Shown here in pieces: positions 17,102 through 24,890 of a stretch of 64,000 bases of DNA; positions within the stretch are counted from its first letter, which is position 1; each line of letters starts with the position of its first letter. The notes beneath the pieces were generated by a model. The model saw nothing but the letters and a program-made list of their open reading frames with translations, did no database searches and had not been told where the DNA came from. The DNA is from Arthrobacter sp. 31Y (GTDB lineage Bacteria; Actinomycetota; Actinomycetes; Actinomycetales; Micrococcaceae), in contig NZ_JAFW01000001.1 in assembly GCF_000526335.1 (NCBI RefSeq), positions 4,712,001-4,776,000 of the forward strand. Direction: 5' to 3'. The position numbers and the translations under genes are program-made.

Positions 17102-18058
17102 ATGAAGAACCTGGACTTGAACCTGTTGCCCCAACTACAGGTCCTGTTGGAGCTGCGGAATGTTTCCCGGGCAGCGGAACGGCTCCAGCTCAGCCAGCCG
17201 GCCACCAGTGCGGCGATGGCCAGGCTCAGAAGGCATTTCGACGACGAACTGCTGGTTCGCAATGGCCGCACCTACGATCTCACTCCCTTTGCGCAGTCGT
17301 TGGTCCCGCTGGTTGATGAAGCTATGCTTCACGTCCAGCGGGCCACACGCATTCGATCCGGCTTTGATCCCGCGACGAGCGAAAGGGAGTTTGTTATTGC
17401 TGCGTCCGACTATGCTGCCGCGCTCATCGTGGGGCCGCTGCGCGGCATCCTGCAGCAGGAAGCGCCACATGTGGTGGTGGACTTCGTGCCCACATCGGGC
17501 CTGCGGGGCGACCTGGCTGAGTACTCCCGGATGGACCTGTTGGTGGGGCCCACCGGTTACCGCATGAAGGGTGATTCCAAGCAGCTCTTCCGTGACAGCT
17601 TCGTGGCTGTGGCAGACGCGGGAAATCCACTCCTCACCTTGCCCGCACTGACGTTGGAGGACCTTGTTGAAGTTCCCCACGCCGTCGGGTATTTCGGTGA
17701 GGGCATCAGCACGCCGGCGGACAAATTGTTCGAGTCCCGCGGAGTCCGACGTCGTGTGGCGGCCGTGGTGGCGGGCTTCCTGTCGCTGCCGCTGCTGGTT
17801 GAGGGCACGGACTTGGTGGCCTTGGTTCCGCGCATGCTGGCATCGAGGGCGCAGCGCGGGGCATCCATTGAGGTTCTTGAATTTGCCGAGGAGTTGGAAG
17901 CCGCTTTGGTGGAGGCGATGTACTGGCATCCATCCCAGACAGAGGATCCCGCAAGCGTATGGCTCCGCTCTGTGGTGCAGCGAGCCTGTTCGCAGCTTCA
18001 TGAGATCTTTCCCGTGATGGCCCATCCGGTCATCGTCACGCCAGTTCCTGCCAGCTGA
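17102..18058 (+). CDS. LysR-type transcriptional regulator
   Basis: A 318-residue LysR regulator. The N-terminal winged helix-turn-helix is clear (LNLLPQLQVLLELRNVSRAAERLQ in parts, then SQPATSAAMARLRRHFDDELL), followed by the inducer-binding domain from about residue 90 to 305 with FVIAASDYAA. NodD/NahR-like features (FDDELLVRNGRTYDLTPFA) suggest an aromatic inducer. It starts at ATG 17102 after AGGGA. Position between the MFS and SDR genes, and ACTATCC motifs in both flanking gaps, make it the likely regulator of the island. Confidence 0.9.
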   Translation: MKNLDLNLLPQLQVLLELRNVSRAAERLQLSQPATSAAMARLRRHFDDELLVRNGRTYDLTPFAQSLVPLVDEAMLHVQRATRIRSGFDPATSEREFVIAASDYAAALIVGPLRGILQQEAPHVVVDFVPTSGLRGDLAEYSRMDLLVGPTGYRMKGDSKQLFRDSFVAVADAGNPLLTLPALTLEDLVEVPHAVGYFGEGISTPADKLFESRGVRRRVAAVVAGFLSLPLLVEGTDLVALVPRMLASRAQRGASIEVLEFAEELEAALVEAMYWHPSQTEDPASVWLRSVVQRACSQLHEIFPVMAHPVIVTPVPAS

Positions 18059-18065
18059 GGCAGGG

Positions 18066-18094
18066 ACTATCCGCGTCATGGATAGTTCGTATCC
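18066..18094. promoter_or_regulatory. Overlapping palindromes, candidate LysR operator
   Basis: ACTATCC (18066-18072), 7 bp, then GGATAGT (18080-18086) is a perfect inverted repeat. The right arm also starts GGATA-N5-TATCC (18080-18094). The site sits between lysR and the SDR operon (ATG 18141). ACTATCC also occurs at 15663 in the divergent promoter gap. This looks like an operator array controlling the SDR genes. Confidence 0.55.
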
Positions 18095-18140
18095 GAAACG
18101 GGCCATTCTCCAATAGTTCCCCTGGCCGGAGGATGGAGGC

Positions 18141-18938
18141 ATGACACCCGATAGCACCGCACCGCCGCTCCGACTCGCAGGAAAGATAACGGTGATCACC
18201 GGCATCGCGTCAGGGCAAGGCCGGGCGGCAGCCATACTGTTTGCCCGTCAGGGAGCAACCGTGGTGGGGTGCGATCTAGATCTTGAAGGGGCAAAGGCCA
18301 CGGTGGAAACGATCCGTGCCGAGGGTGGCCAGGCGGATGAGGCTCACGGTGTTGACCTGACCAACGAGGCTTCCGTGCTCGAATGGGCGAATTTCGTGCT
18401 CCATGAGCATGGCCGCGTAGATGTGCTTTACGCCAATGCTGCCGCCACTCGCTTCGCGGCGTTGGAGGACATCAGCTACGAGGACTGGACGTGGAATTTC
18501 CGGCACGAGGTAGACGTCGTCTTCCTTCCTGTGCGGCACTTCTGGCCGCTGCTCAGCAAGGCCGGCCAATCCGCCGTCGTACTTGTCGGCTCCACGGCAG
18601 GAGTGACCGGCTCGGTCACCAATGGTCGGCTGGCGCACACAGCAACCAAGGGTTCCGTCGTGGCCATGACCAAGCAACTCGCTGCGGAAGGGGCTCCCCG
18701 AGGGATCCGCGTGAACTGCGTCAGCCCCGGCATGATCCGCACCCCGGCCACCGAAGCGGACCTTCTGGCCGGAGACCATCCCATGCGAAGGATTGCTGCG
18801 CACATCCCCCTCGGGCGGGTAGGTGAAGCGGGGGAGGTGGCCGCATGTGCGCTGTTCCTCGCCTCAGATGACGCTTCCTACGTCACCGGCGCGAACCTCA
18901 TGGTCGACGGCGGCTGGTCGGCTATTCTGCCCGGTTGA
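18141..18938 (+). CDS. Short-chain dehydrogenase with His in place of catalytic Tyr
   Basis: A 265-residue classical SDR. The cofactor loop TGIASGQG lies at 20-27, Asp45/Asp47 after strand 2 favours NAD+, and the NAG-like motif reads YANAA at 98-102. The catalytic Ser is at 151 (GSTAG) and Lys at 170, but the expected Tyr166 is His in LAHTATKG. The C terminus YVTGANLMVDGG is typical. The start ATG 18141 follows GGAGG. It probably oxidises an alcohol intermediate or side chain, or has an altered chemistry because of the His. A second SDR gene follows 31 bp later. Confidence 0.87.
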   Translation: MTPDSTAPPLRLAGKITVITGIASGQGRAAAILFARQGATVVGCDLDLEGAKATVETIRAEGGQADEAHGVDLTNEASVLEWANFVLHEHGRVDVLYANAAATRFAALEDISYEDWTWNFRHEVDVVFLPVRHFWPLLSKAGQSAVVLVGSTAGVTGSVTNGRLAHTATKGSVVAMTKQLAAEGAPRGIRVNCVSPGMIRTPATEADLLAGDHPMRRIAAHIPLGRVGEAGEVAACALFLASDDASYVTGANLMVDGGWSAILPG

Positions 18939-18969
18939 CACTTCTCGGACAACAAAGGACAACTCTGCA

Positions 18970-19740
18970 GTGATAGACATGACTGACCGGACCGTGGTGA
19001 TAACGGGCGCTAATGGCGGTCAAGGCCTGGCGGAAACCTTGATGTTCGCTAGGGCCGGGGGTGTAGTGATCGCGACGGACCTCACCGCGGAACCGTCCCC
19101 TGCCGTGGCGGAGGCGGTGAAGGAGCACGCCGGGCGCATCGTGTACCGGCAGCTGGACGTCAGGCTGCCCGAAGAATGGGCGGCATTGGCCCGGTTCATC
19201 CGTGATGAGTACGGCTGCCTTGATGGTTTGGTCAACAACGCCGGCATCACCCGCCGCAGCCGCCTCCTTGACGCCACACCAGCAGACCTTGCCGCGGTAT
19301 CGGAAGTGAACGTGACGGGTGCCCTGCTGGGCATGCAGGCCTGCGTCCCCTTGATGGCGTCAGGGGCCTCGATAGTCAATGTAGGCTCGGTGGCAGCCCT
19401 CAGCGGGCACTATCCGGTGGCCTACACCGCCAGCAAATGGGCTCTCCGGGGACTCACCATTGCCGCCGCAACAGAGCTCGGGCCGCAGGGTATCCGGGTC
19501 AACTCGGTTCATCCAGGATTCATCGAGACCCCGATGACGGCAGGGGCAAACCCTGCGTTCAGGGAAGCGACCATCAACGAGACCCCACTTGGCCGCACCG
19601 GAACACCTGAGGAGGTGGCCGCCGTCGTGCTTTTCCTCCTTAGTCCCATGGCAGCTTTTGTCACCGGTGTGGACCTCCCAGTAGACGGTGGTCAAAGCAG
19701 CCACGGCGGGGCGAAATCAGTCTCCGACGCCCTTCGCTGA
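18970..19740 (+). CDS. Short-chain dehydrogenase/reductase
   Basis: A 256-residue classical SDR with a complete active site: TGANGGQG cofactor loop, NNAGITRRS, Ser in VGSVAALSG, and YTASK with Tyr and Lys, then HPGFIETPM and GVDLPVDGG. Asp at the end of strand 2 (VIATDLT) suggests NAD+. GTG 18970 is preferred: AAAGGA lies 10 bp upstream, against 19 bp for ATG 18979. A long in-frame extension into the previous gene is only a shadow. Together with the first SDR it could carry out two redox steps in the aromatic pathway. Confidence 0.85.
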   Translation: MIDMTDRTVVITGANGGQGLAETLMFARAGGVVIATDLTAEPSPAVAEAVKEHAGRIVYRQLDVRLPEEWAALARFIRDEYGCLDGLVNNAGITRRSRLLDATPADLAAVSEVNVTGALLGMQACVPLMASGASIVNVGSVAALSGHYPVAYTASKWALRGLTIAAATELGPQGIRVNSVHPGFIETPMTAGANPAFREATINETPLGRTGTPEEVAAVVLFLLSPMAAFVTGVDLPVDGGQSSHGGAKSVSDALR

Positions 19741-19894
19741 CCGCCGCGGTCTTGAGCGGAAACCGTAGCGCTGTTGGAAGTGCCCTCGCGGAACTCGTCT
19801 CCGGCGCGGGTACCAAGTGCAAGCCTCAACCACTATCGTCTGGTCGCGGAGGATCGCCATCCTTTGAACTCTACTGCTGGCGGGTGCTCTTAAC

Positions 19895-20656
19895 TCAGAT
19901 CCACGTCGGTGCTGCTGGGACGGTAGCGGTTGCTGCCCCCAAGGCTGTGATCCCGTTTCTGCCGCGGCCTGTGGCCCATTCGACGACGGCGGGCAGGGGG
20001 CCGGTGATGATCGTTGGGTCTGTGGCGGTGGTGTCGCCGAACATGAGTTCGGTGCCGTTCCCGGCGGTGTTGGTGGTTTTGATGAGGAGTCCGGTGTTTG
20101 TGCCGCGGGTTTTCCAGGCGCTGGTGATGTCTTTGAGGAGTCGTTCGAGGACTGTGGTGGGGATGTCGTTGAAGGTGGCTCCGTTGGCCAGGTCGATGGC
20201 GTGGACCCATACTTCGCGGGTGCGCATCCAGACGGTTTCGGAGGCGGGGACTGTGCGGCCTTGGGCGGTGCGGACTTCGTTGGCCCAGTTCGCGTCGGGC
20301 AGGTCGCGCCATTCCACGGACAGGTGCACGGCGGAGTGGTCGAACAGGTTCCTCAGCGCAATCGGAGACAGCGTGGCCCCGAAGTTGATTTCGTGGTTCC
20401 GTGCCTCGGGGGAGGGATACATGGGTGTTTCGACTCCGGTGGCTGCCCATTCGACCAGCCGGGCGATCGCGCGGGCGTTGTAGCCCACGTGCGACACCAC
20501 GTGGCGGCGGTTCCAGTCCGGAAGGAGGGTGTCGCCGTCGAGTTCTGCGTCGGTGAGTTCGTTGAGTTTGCGGGCGAAGAACGCGGTGCCCCGCCGGGCC
20601 TGCAGGAGGTTTTCCTGCAGGCCCGGATCGGTGGTTTGGTCGTGGCGGGCTGCCAT
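19895..20656 (-). CDS. Mycothiol-dependent maleylpyruvate isomerase
   Basis: A 253-residue MDMPI/DinB-fold enzyme that isomerises maleylpyruvate to fumarylpyruvate with mycothiol as cofactor. The metal ligands are probably His52 (RRHVVSH) and the E-x3-H pair Glu148/His152 (REVWVHAIDL), close to His52, Glu144 and His148 of the Corynebacterium glutamicum enzyme. Start ATG 20656 shares a base with the stop of the upstream FAH gene (TGATG). It is the last gene of the leftward gentisate operon. The 154 bp between it and the convergent SDR gene hold nothing I can name. Confidence 0.88.
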   Translation of the reverse strand: MAARHDQTTDPGLQENLLQARRGTAFFARKLNELTDAELDGDTLLPDWNRRHVVSHVGYNARAIARLVEWAATGVETPMYPSPEARNHEINFGATLSPIALRNLFDHSAVHLSVEWRDLPDANWANEVRTAQGRTVPASETVWMRTREVWVHAIDLANGATFNDIPTTVLERLLKDITSAWKTRGTNTGLLIKTTNTAGNGTELMFGDTTATDPTIITGPLPAVVEWATGRGRNGITALGAATATVPAAPTWI

Positions 20657-21480
20657 CAGGCTTCCTTGACCACGCGGTTGTTCAGTTGGCCGAGGCCCTC
20701 GATGGTGGTGACCAGGAGCTGGCCTTCTTGCAGGTACCTTTTGGGGTCCTGGGCGTGGCCGACGCCGCCGGGGGTGCCGGTCGCGATCACGTCCCCGGGG
20801 TTCAGGGTGATGATCGTGGAAATGTAGGAGACCAGGAATTCGGGGGTGAAGACGAGGTCCCCGGTGGGGGTGGACTGCTGGATTTCCCCGTCCACGGCGG
20901 AGGTCATGAGCGGGCCAACAGTGAATTCGTCGCGGGTGACCAGGGCTGGGCCGAACGGGGTGGAGTTCTCCCAGGTTTTGCCTTGGAGCCATTGGATGGT
21001 GCGGAACTGGTAGTCGCGCATGCTGATGTCGTTCAGGACCGCGTATCCGGCGATGTGGTCCGCGGCGTCGGCTTCGGGGATGCGGCGGCCCTTCTTGCCG
21101 ATGATTACGGCGAGTTCGGCTTCCCAGTCCACGGTGTCCGATTCCTGCGGCAACGCCAGGTCATCGTTCGGGCCGATGAGGGATTCGGTGTACTTCGCAA
21201 ACAGGGTGGGGTGTTCGGGGATGTCCCTCCCCATTTCCTTGATGTGGTTGCGGTAGTTGTGGCCCACGCAGATGATCTTCCCCGGTGCGGGCACGACGGC
21301 GGCCAGGTCCGCGCCGTCGAGCGCGTGCGTTGCGCCGTTGGCCGCCGCGGCGGTGGTTTCCCAGGCGGGGTCTGCCAGGAGCGCGCCGACGTCGGCGAAC
21401 CCGGGGATTTCGGTGAGGGTGTTCCCGTCCTGGCGGACGGCCTTCGTTCCATCGGGAGTGCGGAGGGTGAGGAGTCTCAT
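20656..21480 (-). CDS. Fumarylpyruvate hydrolase (FAH family, copy 3)
   Basis: A 274-residue FAH-family hydrolase, assigned from context as the enzyme splitting fumarylpyruvate to fumarate and pyruvate, the last step of the gentisate route. Seen: IICVGHNYRNHIKEMG, the metal-ligand segment VDWEAELAVIIGKKG, GYAVLNDISMRDYQ, and NPGDVIATGTPGGVG. The N-terminal MRLLTLRTPDG is typical of small bacterial FAH proteins. Its ATG abuts the gentisate dioxygenase stop with no gap, and its stop overlaps the isomerase start. It belongs to a different branch from the two FAH copies in the neighbouring island. Confidence 0.87.
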   Translation of the reverse strand: MRLLTLRTPDGTKAVRQDGNTLTEIPGFADVGALLADPAWETTAAAANGATHALDGADLAAVVPAPGKIICVGHNYRNHIKEMGRDIPEHPTLFAKYTESLIGPNDDLALPQESDTVDWEAELAVIIGKKGRRIPEADAADHIAGYAVLNDISMRDYQFRTIQWLQGKTWENSTPFGPALVTRDEFTVGPLMTSAVDGEIQQSTPTGDLVFTPEFLVSYISTIITLNPGDVIATGTPGGVGHAQDPKRYLQEGQLLVTTIEGLGQLNNRVVKEA

Positions 21481-22617
21481 TTACTTGCGTCCTTCGGTGT
21501 AGCTGCGGTTGAAGTTCAGTCGTTCGAAGATGGGGGCGTCGCTGAAGCGGAACAGGTCAAACCCTGGCTGGTCCGTGTCGGCGGTCAGGGACCATTCCTG
21601 CCAGGACGGGACCACGAACAGGTCACCCTTGGCCAGCTGTTTGGTTTCGCCGTTTAAGATCACGGTGCCGGTGCCTTCGAAGACCTGCCAAACACTGGAG
21701 CCGACCTCGCGGAGCGGCTCGGTGGAAGCGCCGGCACGGAGGCGGTGGAACTCGGCCCGGATGGTGGGCATGACGTCCCCACCAGTGGTCGGGTTCGAGT
21801 ACCGGACAGCGGCATGGCCCTGGGACACGGTGGCCGGGTGACCCTCATCCTCCAACAACAGCTGTTCACGAAGGGCTGCGTCGGTGTGTTCCCAGCGGTA
21901 CGCCGCGATGGGGGAGTTCGTGGTGTCATCGAGACCCGAGAGGGGGCGGAGGCCCGGGTGTGCCCAGAGCCGTTCGGAACGGGAAATGTCCGGGGTCGCT
22001 TCGTCGGTGACGCGTTCGGTGCCGAACTCGAAGAACCCGGCATCAGCATAATGCACGAAGGGGATGTCGAGGCCGTCGATCCACGCCATGGGCTGGTCGG
22101 TGTCATTGTGGTGGCCGTGGAAGTTCCAGCCCGGGGTCAACAGGAAATCACCGCGGCGCATCGCCACCGGATCCCCGTTCACCACAGTCCACACACCCTC
22201 ACCCTCCACCACAAACCGGAACGCGTTCTGCGAATGACGGTGCTCCGGTGCCACTTCGTGCGGGCCCAGGTACTGGATCGCGGCCCACAACGTCGGAGTC
22301 GCGTACGGGGTGCCAGCAAGGCCCGGGTTCGCCAGGGCAATCGCGCGGCGTTCCCCACCCCGGCCCACCGGAACCAGATCCCCGGCACGGGCAGCCAACG
22401 GGTACAAATCATTCCAGCGCCACACATGCGGGACAGCCTTCGGGGTGGGGACCATCGGCATCAAATCACCGATCTCCGTCCACAACGGCACCATGTTCCC
22501 GGCAGCGAAGTCCTTGTAGAGCTGCTCCAACTGGGCAGCTTCCTCCGGAGTGGGCTCCGGCACAACATGCGCGGCGGCCACAGATTCATGAGTCGTGTTC
22601 TCGGCGCTGATTGACAC
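21481..22617 (-). CDS. Gentisate 1,2-dioxygenase
   Basis: A 378-residue bicupin dioxygenase that opens gentisate between the carboxyl- and hydroxyl-bearing carbons to give maleylpyruvate, using Fe(II) and O2. The N-terminal cupin has the metal motif EHRHSQNAFRFVVEGEG followed by PGWNFHGHHN, the usual signature of the family. The second cupin (from about residue 270) carries the conserved VWQVFEGTG. Start ATG 22617 has GAGGAGG upstream. It leads the gentisate operon, with an IclR-type palindrome 79-95 bp ahead of the start. Confidence 0.93.
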   Translation of the reverse strand: MSISAENTTHESVAAAHVVPEPTPEEAAQLEQLYKDFAAGNMVPLWTEIGDLMPMVPTPKAVPHVWRWNDLYPLAARAGDLVPVGRGGERRAIALANPGLAGTPYATPTLWAAIQYLGPHEVAPEHRHSQNAFRFVVEGEGVWTVVNGDPVAMRRGDFLLTPGWNFHGHHNDTDQPMAWIDGLDIPFVHYADAGFFEFGTERVTDEATPDISRSERLWAHPGLRPLSGLDDTTNSPIAAYRWEHTDAALREQLLLEDEGHPATVSQGHAAVRYSNPTTGGDVMPTIRAEFHRLRAGASTEPLREVGSSVWQVFEGTGTVILNGETKQLAKGDLFVVPSWQEWSLTADTDQPGFDLFRFSDAPIFERLNFNRSYTEGRK

Positions 22618-22695
22618 GGGGGCCTCCTCGATAGGGTCCGGTTAGTTCTCTGGCGTAGTTCGACCCTAGGAAGGCTTGGCAAAGATCCCCAGAAG

Positions 22696-22712
22696 ATTCT
22701 GCTCTACAGAAT
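22696..22712. promoter_or_regulatory. IclR operator upstream of the gentisate operon
   Basis: ATTCTGCTCTACAGAAT is a perfect 6-bp inverted repeat with a 5-bp spacer. It lies directly after the iclR stop codon and 79 bp upstream of the gentisate dioxygenase start. It agrees at 14 of 17 positions with the palindrome at 23529-23545. Confidence 0.7.
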
Positions 22713-23537
22713 CTATTGCTCCGCATCGGCGGGGTTGGCTGCGATATCGACTTCCAACTGGCGGCAGGTTTCGCGCAGGGCGCCGACCAATCCGGTGTCG
22801 AACACTTTCCGGAACCGCGTGGCAGGCGTGGCGACGCTCAAAGCTCCGACCACTCTGCCATGCCGGTTGTGGACGGCGATGCCCAGGGCGCTCACACCTT
22901 CCTCGGTGCCCTCAAAATTAGCCGCGAATCCTCTGTTCCTGGTGGTCTCCAACTCGCGAAGGAAGGCAGGAAATTCGCTGTCGGGAATGGTGTCGCCGCT
23001 GATCTCGGCGTTGTGGCTCCGGAAGAGTTGCTCAATCATGGGCGACTCGAGTTCGGCAAGCATCGCCTTGCCGCCTGACGTCTTGTTGGCCGGCATCACC
23101 GTGCCTTGGCGATCCCCGATCCGCAAGACGTTGCCGCCCTCCACTGTGGCGAGGAAGCGGACCTTGGTGCCGACGCGGACCATCAGGTTGACCGTCTCAT
23201 CAAGCCGCGAAGACAGCAGTTCCATGTGGGGCTGCGCGAGGTCCCGCAGCAGCCGGGTCCAGCTAAGTCCGGCCGGCCCCACGCCCATTGCCGGGCCTGG
23301 AACGTAGCGGCGGCTCTCATCCTGCACGGCGAAGCCCCGGTAAACGAGCATTGCCAGGAGCCGGTGGGCCGTTGACGGGGCCACCCCAAGCTCTGCCGCT
23401 GCGTCCTTGAGGCGCAGCGCGCCCCCGTCCCGGAGCAATTGAAGGAGCTGCAGGGCGTTGTCCACGGCCTCGATGGAATACGTGGGCCGCTTCTGCAGTG
23501 GTTTCCGACTGGTCTCGGATCTGGGTTTGTTCTGCAC
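22713..23537 (-). CDS. IclR-family regulator of gentisate/3-hydroxybenzoate catabolism
   Basis: A 274-residue IclR regulator when read from GTG 23537. The winged HTH spans about 20-85 (YSIEAVDNALQLLQLL, then DAAAELGVAPSTAHRLLAML) and the effector domain about 100-260 with the usual TVEGG, ANKTSGGKAMLAE and GVSALGIAV. A longer frame from ATG 23594 would overlap the start of the divergent carrier gene and swallow the operator, so it is less likely. TATAAT stands on the minus strand at 23549-23544, which would put the transcript start at or next to the GTG, suggesting a leaderless message. It is likely autoregulated. Confidence 0.88.
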   Translation of the reverse strand: MQNKPRSETSRKPLQKRPTYSIEAVDNALQLLQLLRDGGALRLKDAAAELGVAPSTAHRLLAMLVYRGFAVQDESRRYVPGPAMGVGPAGLSWTRLLRDLAQPHMELLSSRLDETVNLMVRVGTKVRFLATVEGGNVLRIGDRQGTVMPANKTSGGKAMLAELESPMIEQLFRSHNAEISGDTIPDSEFPAFLRELETTRNRGFAANFEGTEEGVSALGIAVHNRHGRVVGALSVATPATRFRKVFDTGLVGALRETCRQLEVDIAANPADAEQ

Positions 23538-23545
23538 AACAGAAT
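23529..23545. promoter_or_regulatory. IclR operator between iclR and the carrier gene
   Basis: GTTCTGCACAACAGAAT carries TTCTG-N5-CAGAA (23530-23544), the same palindrome as at 22696-22712. It overlaps the proposed iclR GTG start and lies 41-57 bp upstream of the carrier ATG, so one bound dimer could control both divergent units. Confidence 0.7.
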
Positions 23546-23585
23546 TATATGGCTCTTCGTTTGCCGCCCACCCGAGAGTGATGGG

Positions 23586-24890
23586 ATGAATCACACAGTT
23601 CCCGCTGCAGAGTCGCGGCGGTCATCATCCGGAACAGTCGCCGGCGACGTTCCCACCACTCACGGCGTCCCGCGCTTCTCCAGGGGCTCGGCACTAGCCG
23701 TCCTGGTCTGCTGGCTGCTGGTGGTCTTCGACGGCTACGACCTCATTGTCTACGGCACGGTGCAGTCCTCCCTGATTTCCGACACTGGGTGGGGGCTGAG
23801 CAAGGCTATCGCCGGGACCATTGGCTCCATGGCGTTCTTGGGCATGATGATCGGTGCAATCTTCGCCGGTCGTATGGCCGACTCCTGGGGGCGTCGCAAG
23901 ACCATTCTCGGATGCGCGATCGTCTTCTCGATCTTCACCATCCTCTGCGCCTTTGCACCCAACGCGGCCGTGTTTGGTGCTCTGCGACTGCTCGCCGGCA
24001 TCGGGCTCGGGGGCTTGGTGCCGTCCGCCAACGCATTGGTGGCCGAGCTGGTTCCCACCAAGTGGCGCTCCACTATTGCCACGCTCATGATGTCCGGCGT
24101 CCCGATCGGCGGCTCAATCGCAGCGCTCGTAGGCATCCCGCTGATTCCCGCGTTCGGTTGGGAGGCCATGTTCCTTGTGGCCGTGCTGGCACTAGTGATC
24201 GTGGTGCCGCTGGGCTTGAAGTACATTCCGGAGACACTGGCCCGCCCCGGATCCGCAAGCAAAGCGTCCAAGAACTCCGCTGGTTTCGGAACCCTGCTCC
24301 GCGCACCCTACCTGGGCGTCAGCGTGCTGTTCGCGTTGGCCACCATTGCCACGCTCTTCGCCTGGTATGGCTTGGGCACGTGGCTGCCCAACCTGATGCA
24401 GCTGGCCGGCTACAACCTGGGATCGGCGCTGACGTTCGCACTAGCCCTGAACCTCGGTGCCGTCGCCGGATCGGTCCTCACAGCGTGGGCCGGCACGCGC
24501 TTCGGTCCGATTCCGACGGCGATAGCGGCAGCAGCCGTCGCCGCCGTCGGACTTGCTGCCCTCCTTGTCAGCCCACCCGTCACAGTTGTTTATCTCGCCT
24601 TGGTGCTCGCCGGCGTCGGAACCCACGGCACGCAGTGCCTCATCATCGCCGCAGTCGCCAGTCACTATCCCGACCATTTGCGGGGGACCGCGCTCGGCTG
24701 GGCCCTCGGTACCGGCCGCATCGGCGCCGTCGTTGCGCCGCAGGTGGGAGGGCTCCTCCTGGCAGCCGGGCTGGGTGTCAACTCCAACTTCCTCGCGTTC
24801 GCCGGTGCCGCCGCCATCGCAGCGGTCCTGTTGGCCGCCGTCGGACTCAAAATCAAATCCACCAACTCCCAAGGAGCAAACAATGCCTGA
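23586..24890 (+). CDS. Aromatic acid:H+ symporter (AAHS/MFS), probable 3-hydroxybenzoate carrier
   Basis: A 434-residue MFS carrier of the aromatic acid:H+ symporter branch. The first helix has the family signature FDGYDLIVYG with buried Asp, and loop 2-3 reads GRMADSWGRRKTI. About 12 helices are visible, with a central loop near residues 220-235. It is divergent from the IclR gene and overlaps the 3-hydroxybenzoate hydroxylase by 8 bp, so it very likely imports 3-hydroxybenzoate (possibly also gentisate). ATG 23586 is used; ATG 23581 is out of frame. The upstream ribosome site is weak. Confidence 0.9.
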   Translation: MNHTVPAAESRRSSSGTVAGDVPTTHGVPRFSRGSALAVLVCWLLVVFDGYDLIVYGTVQSSLISDTGWGLSKAIAGTIGSMAFLGMMIGAIFAGRMADSWGRRKTILGCAIVFSIFTILCAFAPNAAVFGALRLLAGIGLGGLVPSANALVAELVPTKWRSTIATLMMSGVPIGGSIAALVGIPLIPAFGWEAMFLVAVLALVIVVPLGLKYIPETLARPGSASKASKNSAGFGTLLRAPYLGVSVLFALATIATLFAWYGLGTWLPNLMQLAGYNLGSALTFALALNLGAVAGSVLTAWAGTRFGPIPTAIAAAAVAAVGLAALLVSPPVTVVYLALVLAGVGTHGTQCLIIAAVASHYPDHLRGTALGWALGTGRIGAVVAPQVGGLLLAAGLGVNSNFLAFAGAAAIAAVLLAAVGLKIKSTNSQGANNA

